A stretch of DNA of 64,000 nucleotides from Gordionus sp. m RMFG-2023 (GCF_954871325.1 NC_088778.1:13171666-13235665); one strand, 5' to 3'. Shown: positions 24,839 through 37,613, counted from the first letter of the stretch. Notes: generated from the sequence alone by a model not told the origin. A program made the numbers and translations.

Positions 24839-27602
24839 TTTCCTTCAAACAATTTAAAGTTAGATTTCTTCAATAAACCTCTTTGTAGGTTTACGGTTTC
24901 TTGATGAGCAACGTGATGTGGTATTTGTATTTGTGTTTGTATTTGCTTCATTCACTGGCACAACCATTTCTGTAACTTCCAAAGAACTTTCATGATTTGG
25001 GATAACTAAACGATTTCTTAACTGATCTGCATGCTTCCGTAATGTTTTCCCGGAAGATTCAACAATATAAGAATAAAGTCCTATTCTTTCTTTAATTACT
25101 CCCTCTCTCCAACCATTGATATTTTCATTATTTAACCATATAGGTTGTGAGATTTCAAATTCTCTTTCCTTTGAATGTAAATCATGATGAAGGCTTTGTT
25201 TATCATTAGCCCTTACTATTTCGTGTTCGGCATTTGGTCGGATCCAATCCAGACTTGTTTTCAATTGCCTCCCAAACATAATTTTAGCAGGAGATCTCCC
25301 TGTGGAACTATGCTCTCCCAATCGGTAGGTTGTTAAAACCTGTGTCATAGCTTCTTCGGGATCGCTAATTGAATCTCTCGTTGCATAATACCGACCTTTC
25401 AAAGTTCGTACTGTACGTTCAGCTAATCCGTTAGTTTTTGGATGATAGGGTGCTGAACGTATATGACGTATGTTATTTAAATCACAATACCTACGGAATT
25501 CCCCAGATAAGAATTGTGGTCCATTGTCTGACACAATGTACTTGGGTATTCCAAACCTAGCAAACCATTTTTTTAGTCGTTTTATCATAGCATCAGCAGA
25601 GGTATTTTGCATTAGATCAACTTCTAACCATTTGGAATAGGAATCGACACCTATTAGCCAGTATCGCGAATCTACTGGTCCAGCAAAATCAATATGGATT
25701 CGCTCCCAAGGTTCCTTTCCAACAGTCCAAGAATATAGAGGTACTTCTTGAATACTAGGTCTATTTTTCTGGCATCCAGAACATATTTTGATAAAATTTT
25801 CTATATCAACATCACATCTGGGCCACCAGCAGTACAATCTAAAAATAGATTTCATTGCATTTTCCCCAGGATGTCCCCGGTGAATCATTCCTAACACTGC
25901 ATTTCTTAATTTATTAGGAATAACCAATCTCCCATTCCATTCTATAATATCACGATCGACAGAAAGCTCTTCCCGTCGATTATAAAAATTAACTATTTCT
26001 TTATCTTTATAACGATCAAAGTTTCGCCAACTTTGCTGAATATGTATGGCTACTTTTTTTAATATTAAATCTTGCTTCGACTCTTTTCGTAGAATATTTT
26101 CTGACAATTGCATATCATCCAAATTAATACTTCGAATATCCAAAGCATGTTTAGAATCTTGATTCTCTTCCGAAATTTCTTGGTGTTTATTAATCAAATC
26201 TCGAATTCTAGAATCTAGTGTTATGCAACATTTTTCTTTTTCAATATTGTTGACCAAATTGCGTACTTGTTTAATCATAACCTGACGAGGCATTTCTAAA
26301 TTGAATATAATCCATGGTAATCCGAAAAGAGGCACCCCAGTTGTATTCATTATTACCACTGGTAGAGTCCTTGTCTGTGATCCAATCCTAACATTGACTT
26401 GGGTCTCGCCCTTGACGTCTAACGGATGATCACCATATGCAGTCAATGGACTGGTTGGCCTAATTTTTGGTCGCCCAATACTTGTCCATATATCAATTCC
26501 TATCAATGACGCTTGTGCACCAGTGTCAAAATCAAATTCAAGATCTAACCCATTTATCTCTGCAGTTAGTTTTGCTCGATTCTCTCGATTTTGTTGAATC
26601 TTCCAAATATTATGAATAGAATCACTTGATGACACTCTTATATAATTTAAATTCTTTGATTTACAGCAAACTGCAAAATGACCAATTTTTTTACATTTAT
26701 TACATGCCGCATTTGTAGCTGGACATCTCACTTCTCGGTTATGAATAAAACCACATTTATAACATTTAAGTTTATTATAATCTTTATCATTATTATATTT
26801 GTATTTATTATTCTCTTTATCAAATGTATTATTATACTTGACTTTATTATAGCCTTTATCAATTGTAGTCGTCGATTTTATTGGATGTTTATAATTATTA
26901 TCATTATCATTATCATTTCTTTTGTTATTAACATTTATCTTATTAACAACTGGCATATTTTTATTTGCCATTTCTTTATCTGCTCGCTCAGAAGCTAATG
27001 CCAGATCAAGAATAAATTGAAAAGTCAGTACATTATTATCTCTATCAAGACCGTCGGGATATAGAGCTCTAAGATCTCTTTCCAATCCCGGTATTTCCAT
27101 GCCAACCATAAACTGATCACGTAAACGCTCGTAAATATCATTAAGATAATGACAACGCTTGCCAATTGTTTTAATTTTATCTGCAAATTCAGTTATGGTT
27201 TCAGTTGTTCTCCGTAATCTAACGAAATCAAATCTAGAAGCAAAAGCTGTTGACGTCGGTTTAAATAGTTTAAAACATATTGACTTAATTTCCTTAAAAG
27301 ATAAAGTTTCGATCGAATCAGGATAACAAAAACGGTCCACCAACTCAATATTCTTATTGCCAAAAAATGTTAAAAATATATCTTTATATTGACATTCAGA
27401 TGGGCTTACGTTTTTTAACCGAAAACTGGCTTCCCATTGAGAAAAATATCTGTGGATAGAAGTATCCAACTCGAATTTATCAAATTTAATCGTAGATAAA
27501 TCCGCTATTTTTTTTGAATCTCCATTTAAGGAATTATTTTCTCCATTTAAGGAATTATTATCTCCATTTAAGGAATTATTTTCTCCATTTATCGTCGCCA
27601 TT

Positions 27603-27756
27603 TGTAGTAATACCAACTACTAATTATAAACAATACGACCACTGATTTATATTTTAATTTATTTTTGATATCAAATTTTTATTTATTATTTTTCGAATGT
27701 TCGATTCTGTTTTTAATATACAATATACATAAATAATCATTTATTAATTTATTACA
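27603..27756 (-). repeat. 5' LTR
   Basis: 154-bp direct repeat with TG...CA ends. The gag frame can be read from an ATG inside this repeat (27616), or from the ATG at 27601-27599 at its inner edge. Confidence 0.9.
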
Positions 27757-27761
27757 ATTTA

Positions 27762-28633
27762 TAATTAAGATGAAATAATTAAAACAAAAAAAATTATAAA
27801 TGATTATTACAATAAAAATTAAGTGAGATGAGCTCTCAACCCATCTTTTAAGATGGTTTAACTTATTTCATCTAGAACACATAATCCAAAATAATTTTTA
27901 ATTGACAGGATATTTTTTTATAAAATCTTATTTTCTTAACGTAATTAATTGATCTTCATCTACTTTTAGAGTATATCTTTGGTTCATCCTTTATAATAAA
28001 ATTAATAATACAAAATAAAAATAAGTTAAAAAAGTAAGAAAAAAATTAACACTGATTTCTCTTATTAGTAAAACAAAATTTGTAGATTTTATTTAATTAT
28101 ATCTATACAGATCTCTTTTTTTATATAAATTTTGATTATTATTTTAAGGTATAAATTACTTAACTAAAATTAAAAGTACCAGCAACTACAATAAATAACG
28201 ATGCATCATTTTTATTTATTAATAAGATATGAATCATAAAATATTATTATATTTAATAATAAGGATTCCATAAATGAACAATAAGTGGATAGTAAGATTT
28301 TTTTTGAAACATCAAGTGAATTTGATAAAATTATAAAAACTAATTTTATAAGAAAAATTAACAAATATATATAAAAAAATAAATGATTTTGATATATGCA
28401 ATTAATATGTATAAAATAAATTAGATTTTCTAATAAATAATTGGGGGTTAATGGTTGAGGAATGTTTAAAAATAAATTTATTTTTATAATAATATTAATC
28501 AAGTAGATAAATTAACTAAAAACTGATTGAAAGAAGTATTTTCTTGATTGAGTCATGTGATAAGTTTTTTTGGCAATTAAATATAGGCAGTGGACTTTAT
28601 TTGGTTGAATATTTGAGGGTGTATTAGATATAA
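27762..28633. other. No gene seen; A+T-rich spacer
   Basis: Low-complexity DNA between the LTR element and the fold-back element. The minus-strand frame 28212-28502 is Ile/Asn/Leu-rich translation of A+T-rich DNA and is not supported. Confidence 0.45.
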
Positions 28634-28734
28634 GTATGGAATAGTGTTGTTAAAAAGTCGAGTTCTTACGACTTGCGACTCGAGTCGTAGTCGTAAAAAA
28701 CGGCTCCGACTCAAGCCGATCAAGGAGCCGCATG

Positions 28735-28860
28735 AGTCGGCTCACTTAGTCGGCTCGCTTAGTCGGCTCGCTTAGTCGGCTCGCTTAGTCGGCTCGCTTA
28801 GTCGGCTCGCTTAGTCGGCTCGCTTAGTCGGCTCGCTTAGTCGGCTCACTTAGTGGGCTC
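28735..28860 (+). repeat. 13-bp tandem array, left arm
   Basis: About nine to ten units of AGTCGGCTCGCTT with few changes (some CTCACTT). Much richer in G+C than anything around it. Confidence 0.95.
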
Positions 28861-29689
28861 AGAGGGTAGCTTGAGTTTATTTTAAATTAAGAGCCAAAAA
28901 TTATTTTTATGTTATTGAGAAATTTTAAATAATAATGTAGAATTTTATTTATTTATTTTTAGTAAAATAATTTATTTTATTTATATTTTATTTAATGCAA
29001 ATAATATGTTTTGATTTGATTATAATAAAAATGGATTTATTTATTTGATTTTTTTTTAAATAAAAAAAAATTAATATTTTTGAGCTAAAAATTTTAAGCA
29101 AAAAATATTTTTTGAAGTACAAAAATATTTTTGAAACATATTTTGCTGATTTTTTGAAGAAATTTTATTCTTTTGTTTTATCATAAAATTTTATTCTTTT
29201 TTTAATTATATCATAAATAAATAATCTTTTAGGTCAAATCTTCTATAGTTTTTTTTATATTATTTTTATAAATATATCTATATTTTAAGTTTATTATTAG
29301 AGGTGGCTTTTTCTAAATATTTTTTTAATAAATATATTTATATTTTAAGAATATTAAAAGAGGTGGTTTTTCTTTTTCTAAATAATTTTTTTTAAAAATA
29401 TATCTATATTTTAAGTATATTAAAAGAGGTGGTTTTTCTAAATTATTTTTTTATTAATATTTATGTCAAACTTTTTTTTAATGCGACAATTGTCATATGC
29501 GTTATTTTTTAAGATTTTTGAAATTTTTGGACACAAAAGGGTTATAATATAATTTATATTGTAAAGATATTATATTATAAATTCAATGAAGATGTTCCCT
29601 GGAAAAATGATAATTATCATAATAGGTAGGTATATTTTTGAACATATAAGATTTTTTTGTGACGCTAATGGGCAAAAATATGTTTCTCT

Positions 29690-30535
29690 AACAGGTAAAA
29701 TTTAATGTAGATGTACCCTAGATAAATGACAATTGTCATAATAGTTATTTTTAAAGTTTTTTAAATTTTTTTGACGAAAATAAACATGTCTAAAAAAAAC
29801 TTCAGTGAAGATGTACCCTAGAAAAGTAACAATTGTCATAATCGTTGTTTTTAAAGTTTTTCGAATTTTTTTGACGTATATGGGCTAAAATAAGCATTGC
29901 TAACATGTTAAAATAAAATTTAAGTGAAGATGTACCCTAGATAAGTGACAATTGTCATAATCGTTGTTTTTAAAGTTTTTCGAATTTTTTTGACGTAAAT
30001 GGGCTAAAATAAGCATTGCTAACATGTTAAAATAAAATTTAAGTGAAGATGTACCCTAGATAAGTGACAATTCTCATAATCGTTGTTTTTAAAGTTTTTC
30101 GAATTTTTTTGACGTAAATGGGCTAAAATAAGCATTGCTAACATGTTTAAATAAAATTTAAGTGAAGATGTACCCTAGATAAGTGAAAATTGTCATAATC
30201 GTTGTTTTTATAGTTAATCGAATTTTGTTGACGTAAATGGGCTAAAATAAGCATTGCTAACATGTTTAAATAAAATTTTAGTGAAGATGTACGATAGATA
30301 AGTGACAATTGTAATAATCGTTGTTTTTAAAGTTTTTCGAATTTTTTTGACGTAAATGGGCTAAAATAAGCATTGCTAACATGTTTAAATAATATTTTAG
30401 TGGAGATGTACCATAGATAAGTGACATTTGTCATAATCGTTGTTTTTAAAGTTTTTCGAATTTTTTTGACGTAAATGGGCTAAAATAAGCATTGCTAACA
30501 TGTTTAAATAAAATTTTAGTGAAGATGTACTAAAA
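29690..30535 (+). repeat. ~119-bp tandem array, left arm
   Basis: Seven to eight units. Each has the palindrome TGACAATTGTCA (or a one-base variant) followed by TAATCGTTG, then GAATTTTTTTGACG, GGGCTAAAATAAGCATTGC, AACATGTT and GAAGATGTACCCTAGA. Palindromes start near 29728, 29826, 29945, 30063, 30182, 30300 and 30419, a regular period of about 119. Confidence 0.95.
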
Positions 30536-31229
30536 AAATCATAATATTTTTTTTATTTTTGTCAATTTTTCTTTAACTTTTATTTATTTTAGTTATTCCT
30601 CTTTAATTTATTTCTATTTTTTTATTAATATTTATCTCAAACTTTTTTTTAATGCGACAATTGTCATATGCGTTATTTTTTAAGATTTTTAAAATTATTG
30701 GACACAAAAGGGTTATAATATAATTTATTTTGTAATGATATTATATTATAAATTCAATGAAGATGTTCCCTGGAAAAATGATAATTATCATAATAGGTAG
30801 GTATTTTTAAACATATAAGATTTTTTTGTGACGCTAATGGGCAAAAAGTTGTTAGGCTAAAGTAAGTATTGCAAACATTTAAATAAAACTTCAGTGAAGA
30901 TGTTCCCTAAAAAAGTGAAAATTGTCATATTCGTTATTTTTAAAGTTTTTACGCAAATGGGCATAAATATAGAATGCTAACATGTTAAATTAAAAATTAT
31001 GAAGATGTACTCTAAATAAATTCTAATGACAATTGTCATAATCGTTATTTCTATTTTCAATATTTTTAATTTTTTTAGCCTAATAAATAAAACTACCCTA
31101 AAAAAGTGACAATTGTCATAATCATTATTTTTAAAGTTTTTTAAATTTTTTGACGCAAATGGGCATAAATATAGATTGCTAAGATGATAAATTAAAAATT
31201 TAATGAAAATGTACCCTAGATAAATGACA

Positions 31230-32090
31230 ATTGTCATAATAGTTGGTACATCTCCACTAAAATTTTATTTAAACATGTTAGCAATGCTTATTTTAGCCCA
31301 TTTACGTCAAAAAAATTCGAAAATCTTTAAAAACAACGATTATGACAATTGTCACTTATCTATCGTACATCTTCACTAAAATTTTATTTAAACATGTTAG
31401 CAATGCTTATTTTAGCCCATTTACGTCAAAAAAATTCGAAAAACTTTAAAAATAACGATTATGACAATTGTCATTTATCTAGGGTACATCTTTACTTAAA
31501 TTTTATTTAAACATGTTAGCAATGCTTATTTTAGCCCATTTACGTCAAAAAAATTCGAAGAACTTTAAAAACAACGATTATGACAATTGTCACTTATCTA
31601 GGGTACATCATCACTTAAATTTTATTTAAACATGTTAGCAATGCTTATTTTAGCCCATTTACGTCAAAAAAATTCGAAAATCTTTAAAAACAACGATTAT
31701 GACCATTGTCACTTATCTAGGGTACATCTTCACTTAAATTTTATTTAACATGTTAGCAATGTTTATTTTAGCCCATTTACGTCAAAAAAATTCGAAAAAC
31801 TTTAAAAACAACGATTATGACAATCACTTATCTATCGTACATCTTCACTAAAATTTTATTTAAACATGCTAGCAATGCTTATTTTAGCCCATTTACGTCA
31901 AAAAAATTCGAAAAACTTTAAAAACAACGATTATGACAATTGTTACTTTTCTAGGGTACATCTTCACTGAAGTTTTATTTAGACATGTTAGCAGTACTTA
32001 TTTTAGCCTATTTACGTCAAAAAAATTTAAAAAACTTTAAAAATAACTATTATGACAATTGTCATTTATCTAGGGTACATCTACATTAAA
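31230..32090 (-). repeat. ~119-bp tandem array, right arm (inverted)
   Basis: The same unit as in the left arm on the opposite strand, seven to eight copies, beginning TGGTACATCTCCACTAAAAT and passing through GCAATGCTTATTTTAGCCC and the palindrome in each unit. Confidence 0.95.
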
Positions 32091-32963
32091 TTTTACCTGT
32101 TAAAGAAACATATTTTTGCCCATTAGCGTCACAAAAAAATCTTATATGTTCAAAAATATACCTACCTATTATGATAATTATCATTTTTCCAGGGAACATC
32201 TTCATTGAATTTATAATATAATATCTTTACAATATAAATTATATTATAACCCTTTTGTGTCCAAAAATTTCAAAAATCTTAAAAAATAACGCATATGACA
32301 ATTGTCACATTAAAAAAAAGTTTGACATAAATATTAATAAAAAAATAATTTAGAAAAACCACCTCTTTTAATATAGTTAAAATAGATATATTTATAAAAA
32401 AAATTATTTAGAAAAAGGAAAACCAGCTCTTTTATATATTCTTAAAATATAGATATATTTATAAAAAAATTATTTAGAAAAACCACCTCTTATTAATAAA
32501 ATAAACTTAAAATATAGATATATTTATAAAAATAATATAAAAAAACTATAGAAGATTTAACCTAAAAGATTTAATATTTATGATAAAATTAACAAAAGTA
32601 TTTCTTAATAAAGATTTAAAAATTTATAAAAAAATCAACAAAATATGTTTCAAAAATATTTTTGTATTTCAAAAATTATTTTTTGCTTAAAATTTTTAGC
32701 TCGAAAATATGAATTTTTTTTTATTTAAAAAAAATCAAATAAATAAATCCATTTTTATTATAAGATCGATCAAAACATATTTGAAATAAAATTTAAAAAA
32801 TTTTTTTGATTGATAATAATAAAATATTAACATTAAATATAAATAAAATAAATTATTTCACTAAAAATAAATAAATAAAATTCTAAATTATTACTTAAAA
32901 TATCTCAATAACATAAAAATAAATTTTGGCTCTAAATTTAAATTAAACTCAAGCTAACCTCTG

Positions 32964-33086
32964 AGTCGACTAAGTGAGCCGACTAAGTGAGCTGACTAAG
33001 CGAGCCGACTAAGCGAGCCGACTAAGTGAGCCGACTAAGCGAGCCGACTAAGTGAGCCGACTAAGCGAGCCGACTAATGCGGCTCA
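32964..33086 (-). repeat. 13-bp tandem array, right arm
   Basis: Complement of the left-arm array (GAGCCGACTAAGC units), about nine copies, slightly more diverged (AGTGAGCTG, AGTGAGCCG). Confidence 0.95.
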
Positions 33087-33186
33087 TTTAGTCGACTCGA
33101 GTCTGAGCTGTTTTATCGACTAGAAACTAGGCTCGAGTCGTAGCTAAGTCGACTCGGCTTAGCCATTTAACAACACTAGTATGGAA

Positions 33187-34357
33187 TATTTTGTATGGGT
33201 ATAATTTTGGTGATTTTTGTTTCAGTGATATCGTAGCAATCTATGTTTCTGAATAATTTCTGGGTGAAAGTAATTTAATGATATTATATACTACTATTGG
33301 ATTAAATGTTGAGTTTTTTTATTTTATAGAATACCAATGTAATTTAATTGAAGATCAGTTGAGGTTAGGATTCATTTGATTATTTTACATAATTACATTA
33401 TTAACAAATTATTAGATATAAAATTGTTAAATTTTTAAAAATTAGTATTATTATTGAGGCATTTGATCAACGTACAAGCTACAAAATGGCGCTACAGCTG
33501 ATTTCAATAGGTGGACGTTTTTTTATGCATGATCGCCAATCTATAGTTATATATATCATTGTTTTAAAGGCTCCAATTGTATATATATAAAATAGTCATT
33601 TCAGCACAAAAGCCCATAATTATAATCAATAATCTTAAGAAATTTTTTACTTTCATCATATTAAACACAAAAATCTAATTTTATATATTTTATAAATCAC
33701 CCATTATACTAGTGCTGTAAAGTAACGTCAAAAAAGTAAATTCATTACCTTTTTCTAGGGGTAACGGTAACGCGTTTCTTTCTTTTAAGTAACGGTTATG
33801 CAAAACGTTACTCTTTACATAAAAATTTTTCTTTAAAAATATTTTAAAAAGAAAAAATATTTTATTATTATTTAATATAAATAATTTAGGCTGAGTTTTT
33901 AATTCATATCAACCACCATTCCTTCATTTTTATTTTAAATTCTCATTTCTAAATTTTCAGTTGAATGTTAATTTAATTAATATTCAATCAAAATTCAAAG
34001 TAAATGTTAATAGTAATATTATTATTCTATTTTATAATTTATCTTAAGAATATTATGTCCATAGTACCTATTTCCTCGGAAGAAGATGATTTAATATTTC
34101 CCTGGCCACAATTTGAAACATATTTTACATAAATAAAGAAAATCACTTTGTAAATGTAAATTATGCCTAACGCAAATATTACAACTTCAATGTCCAGCAG
34201 TTTAAACTTAACCCATTACTGGTTAACGGTGCATATATAAGTTAATTACTACCTTAAGTTACTACCTATCAAATTTTAATTTTGTTCATTTTTCATTTGG
34301 ATAGGCACTACCAAATATATTTATAATATATATTTTAAAAATCGTGATTTTTGGAAA
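33187..34357. other. No gene; fragment of a hAT end at 33711-33850
   Basis: CTAGTGCTGTAAAGTAACGT at about 33711 and the following AACGGTAACGCGTTTC / AAGTAACGGTTATGCAAAACG match the left end of the element at 51223. A right end is not visible, so this looks like a truncated or eroded copy. The rest is featureless A+T-rich DNA. Confidence 0.45.
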
Positions 34358-34530
34358 GTCTCTATCGCCTAGTAGGCAAGAGCTTGGCTTACTGATCCCA
34401 TGGTCCCGGGCTCGATATCGGGAATGGTCATGTTTTTTTTATTCTAACTTGGTGGTTCCATCCTTGGGGGGATAATATATAGGAGGTCGGACTCGACCAC
34501 GTGATTCCGTATTAAAAATAATAAGGGTCT
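34358..34530 (+). mobile_element. tRNA-derived SINE
   Basis: The head (34358-34427) resembles a tRNA, closest by eye to tRNA-Ile(GAT): an A-box-like CCTAGTAGGCAAGAGC, an anticodon region around CTGATCC, then GGGCTCGATATCGGG as T arm and B box. A body follows (TTGGTGGTTCCATCCTTGG, GGAGGTCGGACTCGACCACG) and then an A-rich tail near 34515-34525. Head-body-tail order is that of a tRNA SINE. No clear target duplication. Confidence 0.6.
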
Positions 34531-35536
34531 TATTACATTTTAATAAATTTTGGTCGGTATTTAGCAAATTAGGTTGGTATTTAGAATATTTCCATACATT
34601 CACTAAGCATCATTAACCGCATATATACACCACCTCCTATATATCATTTTTAAACATAGTAGTTTTTATTTTAAAAGATATTAAAAAAGGTTTTTATATA
34701 GTTTAGACATTGTACCTCAAAACTAGAAAAGAAAAATATGAAAAAAATTTATTTTTATGTCCCTAAGAAGCCCTCGAACATGGCGAATTTATGAGGTCTA
34801 AATTGCAAAGTCTTCTAGGCGATCTCACGAGCATATTATGAAATTATTTCGATGAAAACTAATGTATATATTTTTTATTATAGATATATCAATATTTATC
34901 AATCATTTTTGAAATTTTAAATAATAGAAATTTTAATTGGTAACCATATAAAGTTGACTAGTGCATATATGCACCGTAAACCATCTAGCAGTATAAATTA
35001 TTTTAAAAAATTCAAACAAATCAAATTTAACATATTGAATTATAATTTTTTATATTATACTTTAAACTATTACCATTACTAAGGGGAGGGGGGGGGGGTG
35101 GCTCGAGCTCCATGGAAGTTTTGCAAAAAATTTTTATACCCAAAAAAAGGTCTTTTGAGAATATTTTTTGCGCCCCCTGAGAATCGAATAATATGTTTCT
35201 TTTATAATTTTTTATCTCGACCTAATTATATGAAATTATTCGCAAATATTCGGTTCATAAATATTCGAAAATTAAAATTAGTCATAAAAATTTTAAATTA
35301 TTTGTACCCTCTTCCTTGCTGAACATTTTTTTTCTTGTGCACCTGTTTTGTCAATTCAATCAAAATTATCAAAATAGTAGATGACTAATTAAAAAATCAA
35401 GATTCGATAAAATAAATATTTAATTTTGAATTAAATTTTTTAAATGAATAGTTTCTAAAATGACTTAACAAATGACGGAGTTTTACCTTCAGATACTGCT
35501 GGTGAATTGGAGATTTATAATTCAATTGATGACTGT
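34531..35536. other. No gene seen
   Basis: Includes a G run at about 35081-35100 next to a short open frame (35098-35322) that I do not support. A frame at 35463-35550 (TNDGVLPSDTAGELEIYNSI) has ordinary-looking composition but no recognisable domain, and runs into the repeat at 35537. Confidence 0.35.
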
Positions 35537-35921
35537 TGTTGTAGCTGTTGAAAGAAAGAAGAAATAAATTTAATATAATACATCAAATGTCAGTTATTTT
35601 CTGACAGAGGGATTAGTTTTCCTGGTGGATGGGAGGAAAACGAAATCACATGGGTTGTTTTTAGAAAAGAACAATAAAAGTTTCTTTGTTTGCGATTTGG
35701 AGTGAAGAAGACATGATATTGGATGAAGACGAGATTGATTGGGAAGATTTAATATGTTTATGAAATATAATGTTATATATGCATATTTGCAAATAAAGTG
35801 GACTTATAGTAATGTTTATTATATTTATATAATATTATTAAGAGGATCGGTTGGATTGTTAAGTTATATTTTTGAGAGGGAAGGGTTGAGAGTAAGGGGC
35901 ATTTTTCATTTTTCAATAATG
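35537..35921 (+). repeat. 0.39-kb direct repeat, copy 1
   Basis: Begins TGTTGTAGCTGTTGAAAG and ends TTTTTCAATAATG. Nearly identical to 37614-38005, about 2.1 kb away. Contains a short acidic frame (EEDMILDEDEIDWED) like the start of a piggyBac transposase. TG...CA-like ends also fit an LTR, so the nature of the repeat is open. Confidence 0.8.
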
Positions 35922-35923
35922 TT

Positions 35924-35982
35924 GACCGCGAACCAGGGATTTAAGTACACAACGCATAAGTACTAATCACTATACAGGGGTT
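35924..35982 (-). pseudogene. tRNA-His-like relic
   Basis: On the minus strand TATAGTGATTAGTACTTATG then CGTTGTG and, at the end, CCCTGGTTCGCGG. This follows tRNA-His (TATAGTGGTTAGTACTCTGCGTTGTG from memory), including the GTG anticodon. The T arm and acceptor stem do not pair, so it is not a working gene. It begins directly at the end of repeat copy 1. Confidence 0.6.
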
Positions 35983-37613
35983 GAGATTAAGAGGTGAGTT
36001 TAAGGGATTCTATAATTTTGTTTTAAATGTTTAGCTTACAAAGCTTAAGATAGAAAGTATGTAATAAGTATTAGGCAGGAATATGAAAATAAGATCAGGA
36101 ATATAAGACAGTAATATTTGTTATTTTGTTTGTCTAGATGTATATTGTACATCCAATTTTGACAGTAGATATGGTCTTATTATTTGGTACGCCTTAAGAC
36201 TCATTGAATAGTGTTATAGGTATTCCGTCATAGGAAGATAAGACCTCAAGATCAGCAGGACAGAAAGGATTGCTAAATATTAAATATTTGGAATTTATGA
36301 AAATATATATAGAAATGGACTTTTGTAATAATGTATGTGTATATAATTATGCATTTTGGGTTTTTAAAGGGATGGACATGTGTGGGATAATTTATTATTA
36401 ATTAATGTTAATATATTGTATATGTAATTCAGTTTCAATTAAGGTTGATATATTATTAAGGGATCTATTGAGGGTGAGTTATGTTGTTTATTTTGAAGTA
36501 ATTAACCATTTTTATGAAATAGGGTGTAATGTGAATTACACATATGATATATTTAATTATGAATGATAATTTAAAGGAATTGAATTATGATGAAGTCAGA
36601 ATAATATCTATAATGTTATATGTGGATAGTTATTTTGATTTAGTGTCTGCATTTGATATATATATATAAATTGGGTAGGGATTTATATGATATATTAGAT
36701 GATGTGTAATATTTTTTTTTTAAATTATGAAATCTTTATATTTAAGATATATATATATATTTTTTTTATAAAATTTAATGAAAAGTTTTATTTGCAATTA
36801 TTATATATTTTTATGGTATGCAATGATGTGAAGGGAAAATATTTTTACAGATAAGATCAGCCCGTGTTGATGGGTATGCCTTGAGGTGGGAATATTGTTT
36901 AGTTTGCATACTGGAGAAAGTTTTTTTTTTGTGTTTAAATTTTTTTTTGTAAATTTATGTTGCATATTACATTTTTTTTTATTTTTGTAATAATTTTATA
37001 GCACATCACATTTTACTATTTATTTTATGAACATTTTTTTTTTAAAAATAAAAACTCAAATTATTTTATATTGTGAAGGTATATTAAAAATTCTTTACAT
37101 ATATACCATATAGCCTATTATATTCTCAATTTTTGTTACTTTGCATTCTACATTTTTGTGAATTTGTGCTAATTGTGATGGCAGAGTTAGGTAGAAATGC
37201 TATATTTCTCTTAGGATACTGAGTAATTCCTAGATGGAAAATATTATATTTTCTACATATTATATATTTTTTCTCCCTATAAAATATTAAATTTATTTCT
37301 ATACATATGTCTTGTAATTTTGTTAAAATCTTTGTTCGGAAAATTTTCTCATTTATTTTTAATACCTAAAAATGGATTTTTATATCTATTTTAGGAGATA
37401 TTTATAAAAATGTAGCTTTGATTTTGTTTACATGACAGAAGGATAATTACATGTGTTGAAATTGCATTTCACACATAGACCATGTGTTCACATTACAGTA
37501 TTATATGTAAAATCATTCCTGAACGTCTTCAAGGCGTCTCGATACAATTCAAAGGGACGATTCGATACAACACCACACAGAGAGATGGACGCTGGGCTTG
37601 TGAAGGGTGGGCG
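35983..37613. other. Segment between the two direct repeats; no coding seen
   Basis: A+T-rich, with long T runs (36715-37040) and short TA tracts. No domain or tRNA. If the flanking repeats are LTRs this would be the interior of a non-coding LTR element; if they are duplicated piggyBac 5' ends it is unrelated DNA. Confidence 0.35.

Larger units (their letters stand above)
24686..27756 (-). mobile_element. Short-LTR Ty3/gypsy-type element with gag-protease-integrase frame
   Basis: A complete LTR insertion. The two ~153-bp direct repeats begin TGT and end ACA and are almost identical, and the 5-bp duplication ATTTA sits outside both (24681-24685, 27757-27761). So the insertion is young. A purine-rich GAAGGAAA precedes the 3' repeat, and a TGGCGAC word just inside the 5' repeat could be the primer site. 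One long frame occupies the interior (24860-27616, 918 aa). The parts seen are a gag N-terminus, zinc knuckles (CYKCG, CNKCKKIGHFAVCC), a protease (FDFDTGAQASLIG) and an integrase (HRGHPGENAM, CSGCQ, IHIDFAG, SDNGPQF, HPKTNGLAE). I do not see reverse transcriptase or RNase H among the parts, so it should depend on another element to move. At 3.07 kb it is short for the family. Confidence 0.9.
28642..33178. mobile_element. Large fold-back element with 8-bp target duplication
   Basis: A 4.5-kb inverted repeat bounded by GTATGGAA on both sides (28634-28641, 33179-33186). Ends are TAGTGTTGTTAAAAAG and, inverted, TAGTGTTGTTAAATGG. Each arm of roughly 2.1 kb holds, from the outside in: a G+C-rich stretch of about 90 bp; an array of 13-bp units; A+T-rich DNA with repeated AGAGGTGGTTTTT words; and an array of ~119-bp units carrying TGACAATTGTCA. 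The right arm repeats these in reverse order on the other strand. The centre (about 30540-31230) holds a further partial copy of the inner arm. No transposase frame is visible, so movement would need a protein from elsewhere; end sequence and duplication length suggest the hAT superfamily. Confidence 0.9.

Noticed and set aside
26678-26998. Forward 106-aa Ile/Phe-rich frame
   Set aside because: Antisense shadow of the gag zinc-knuckle region of the LTR element.
29690-30535. Regularly spaced palindromes resembling a CRISPR array
   Set aside because: The sequence between palindromes is itself repeated, the period is ~119 bp, there are no cas genes, and the context is spliced animal DNA.
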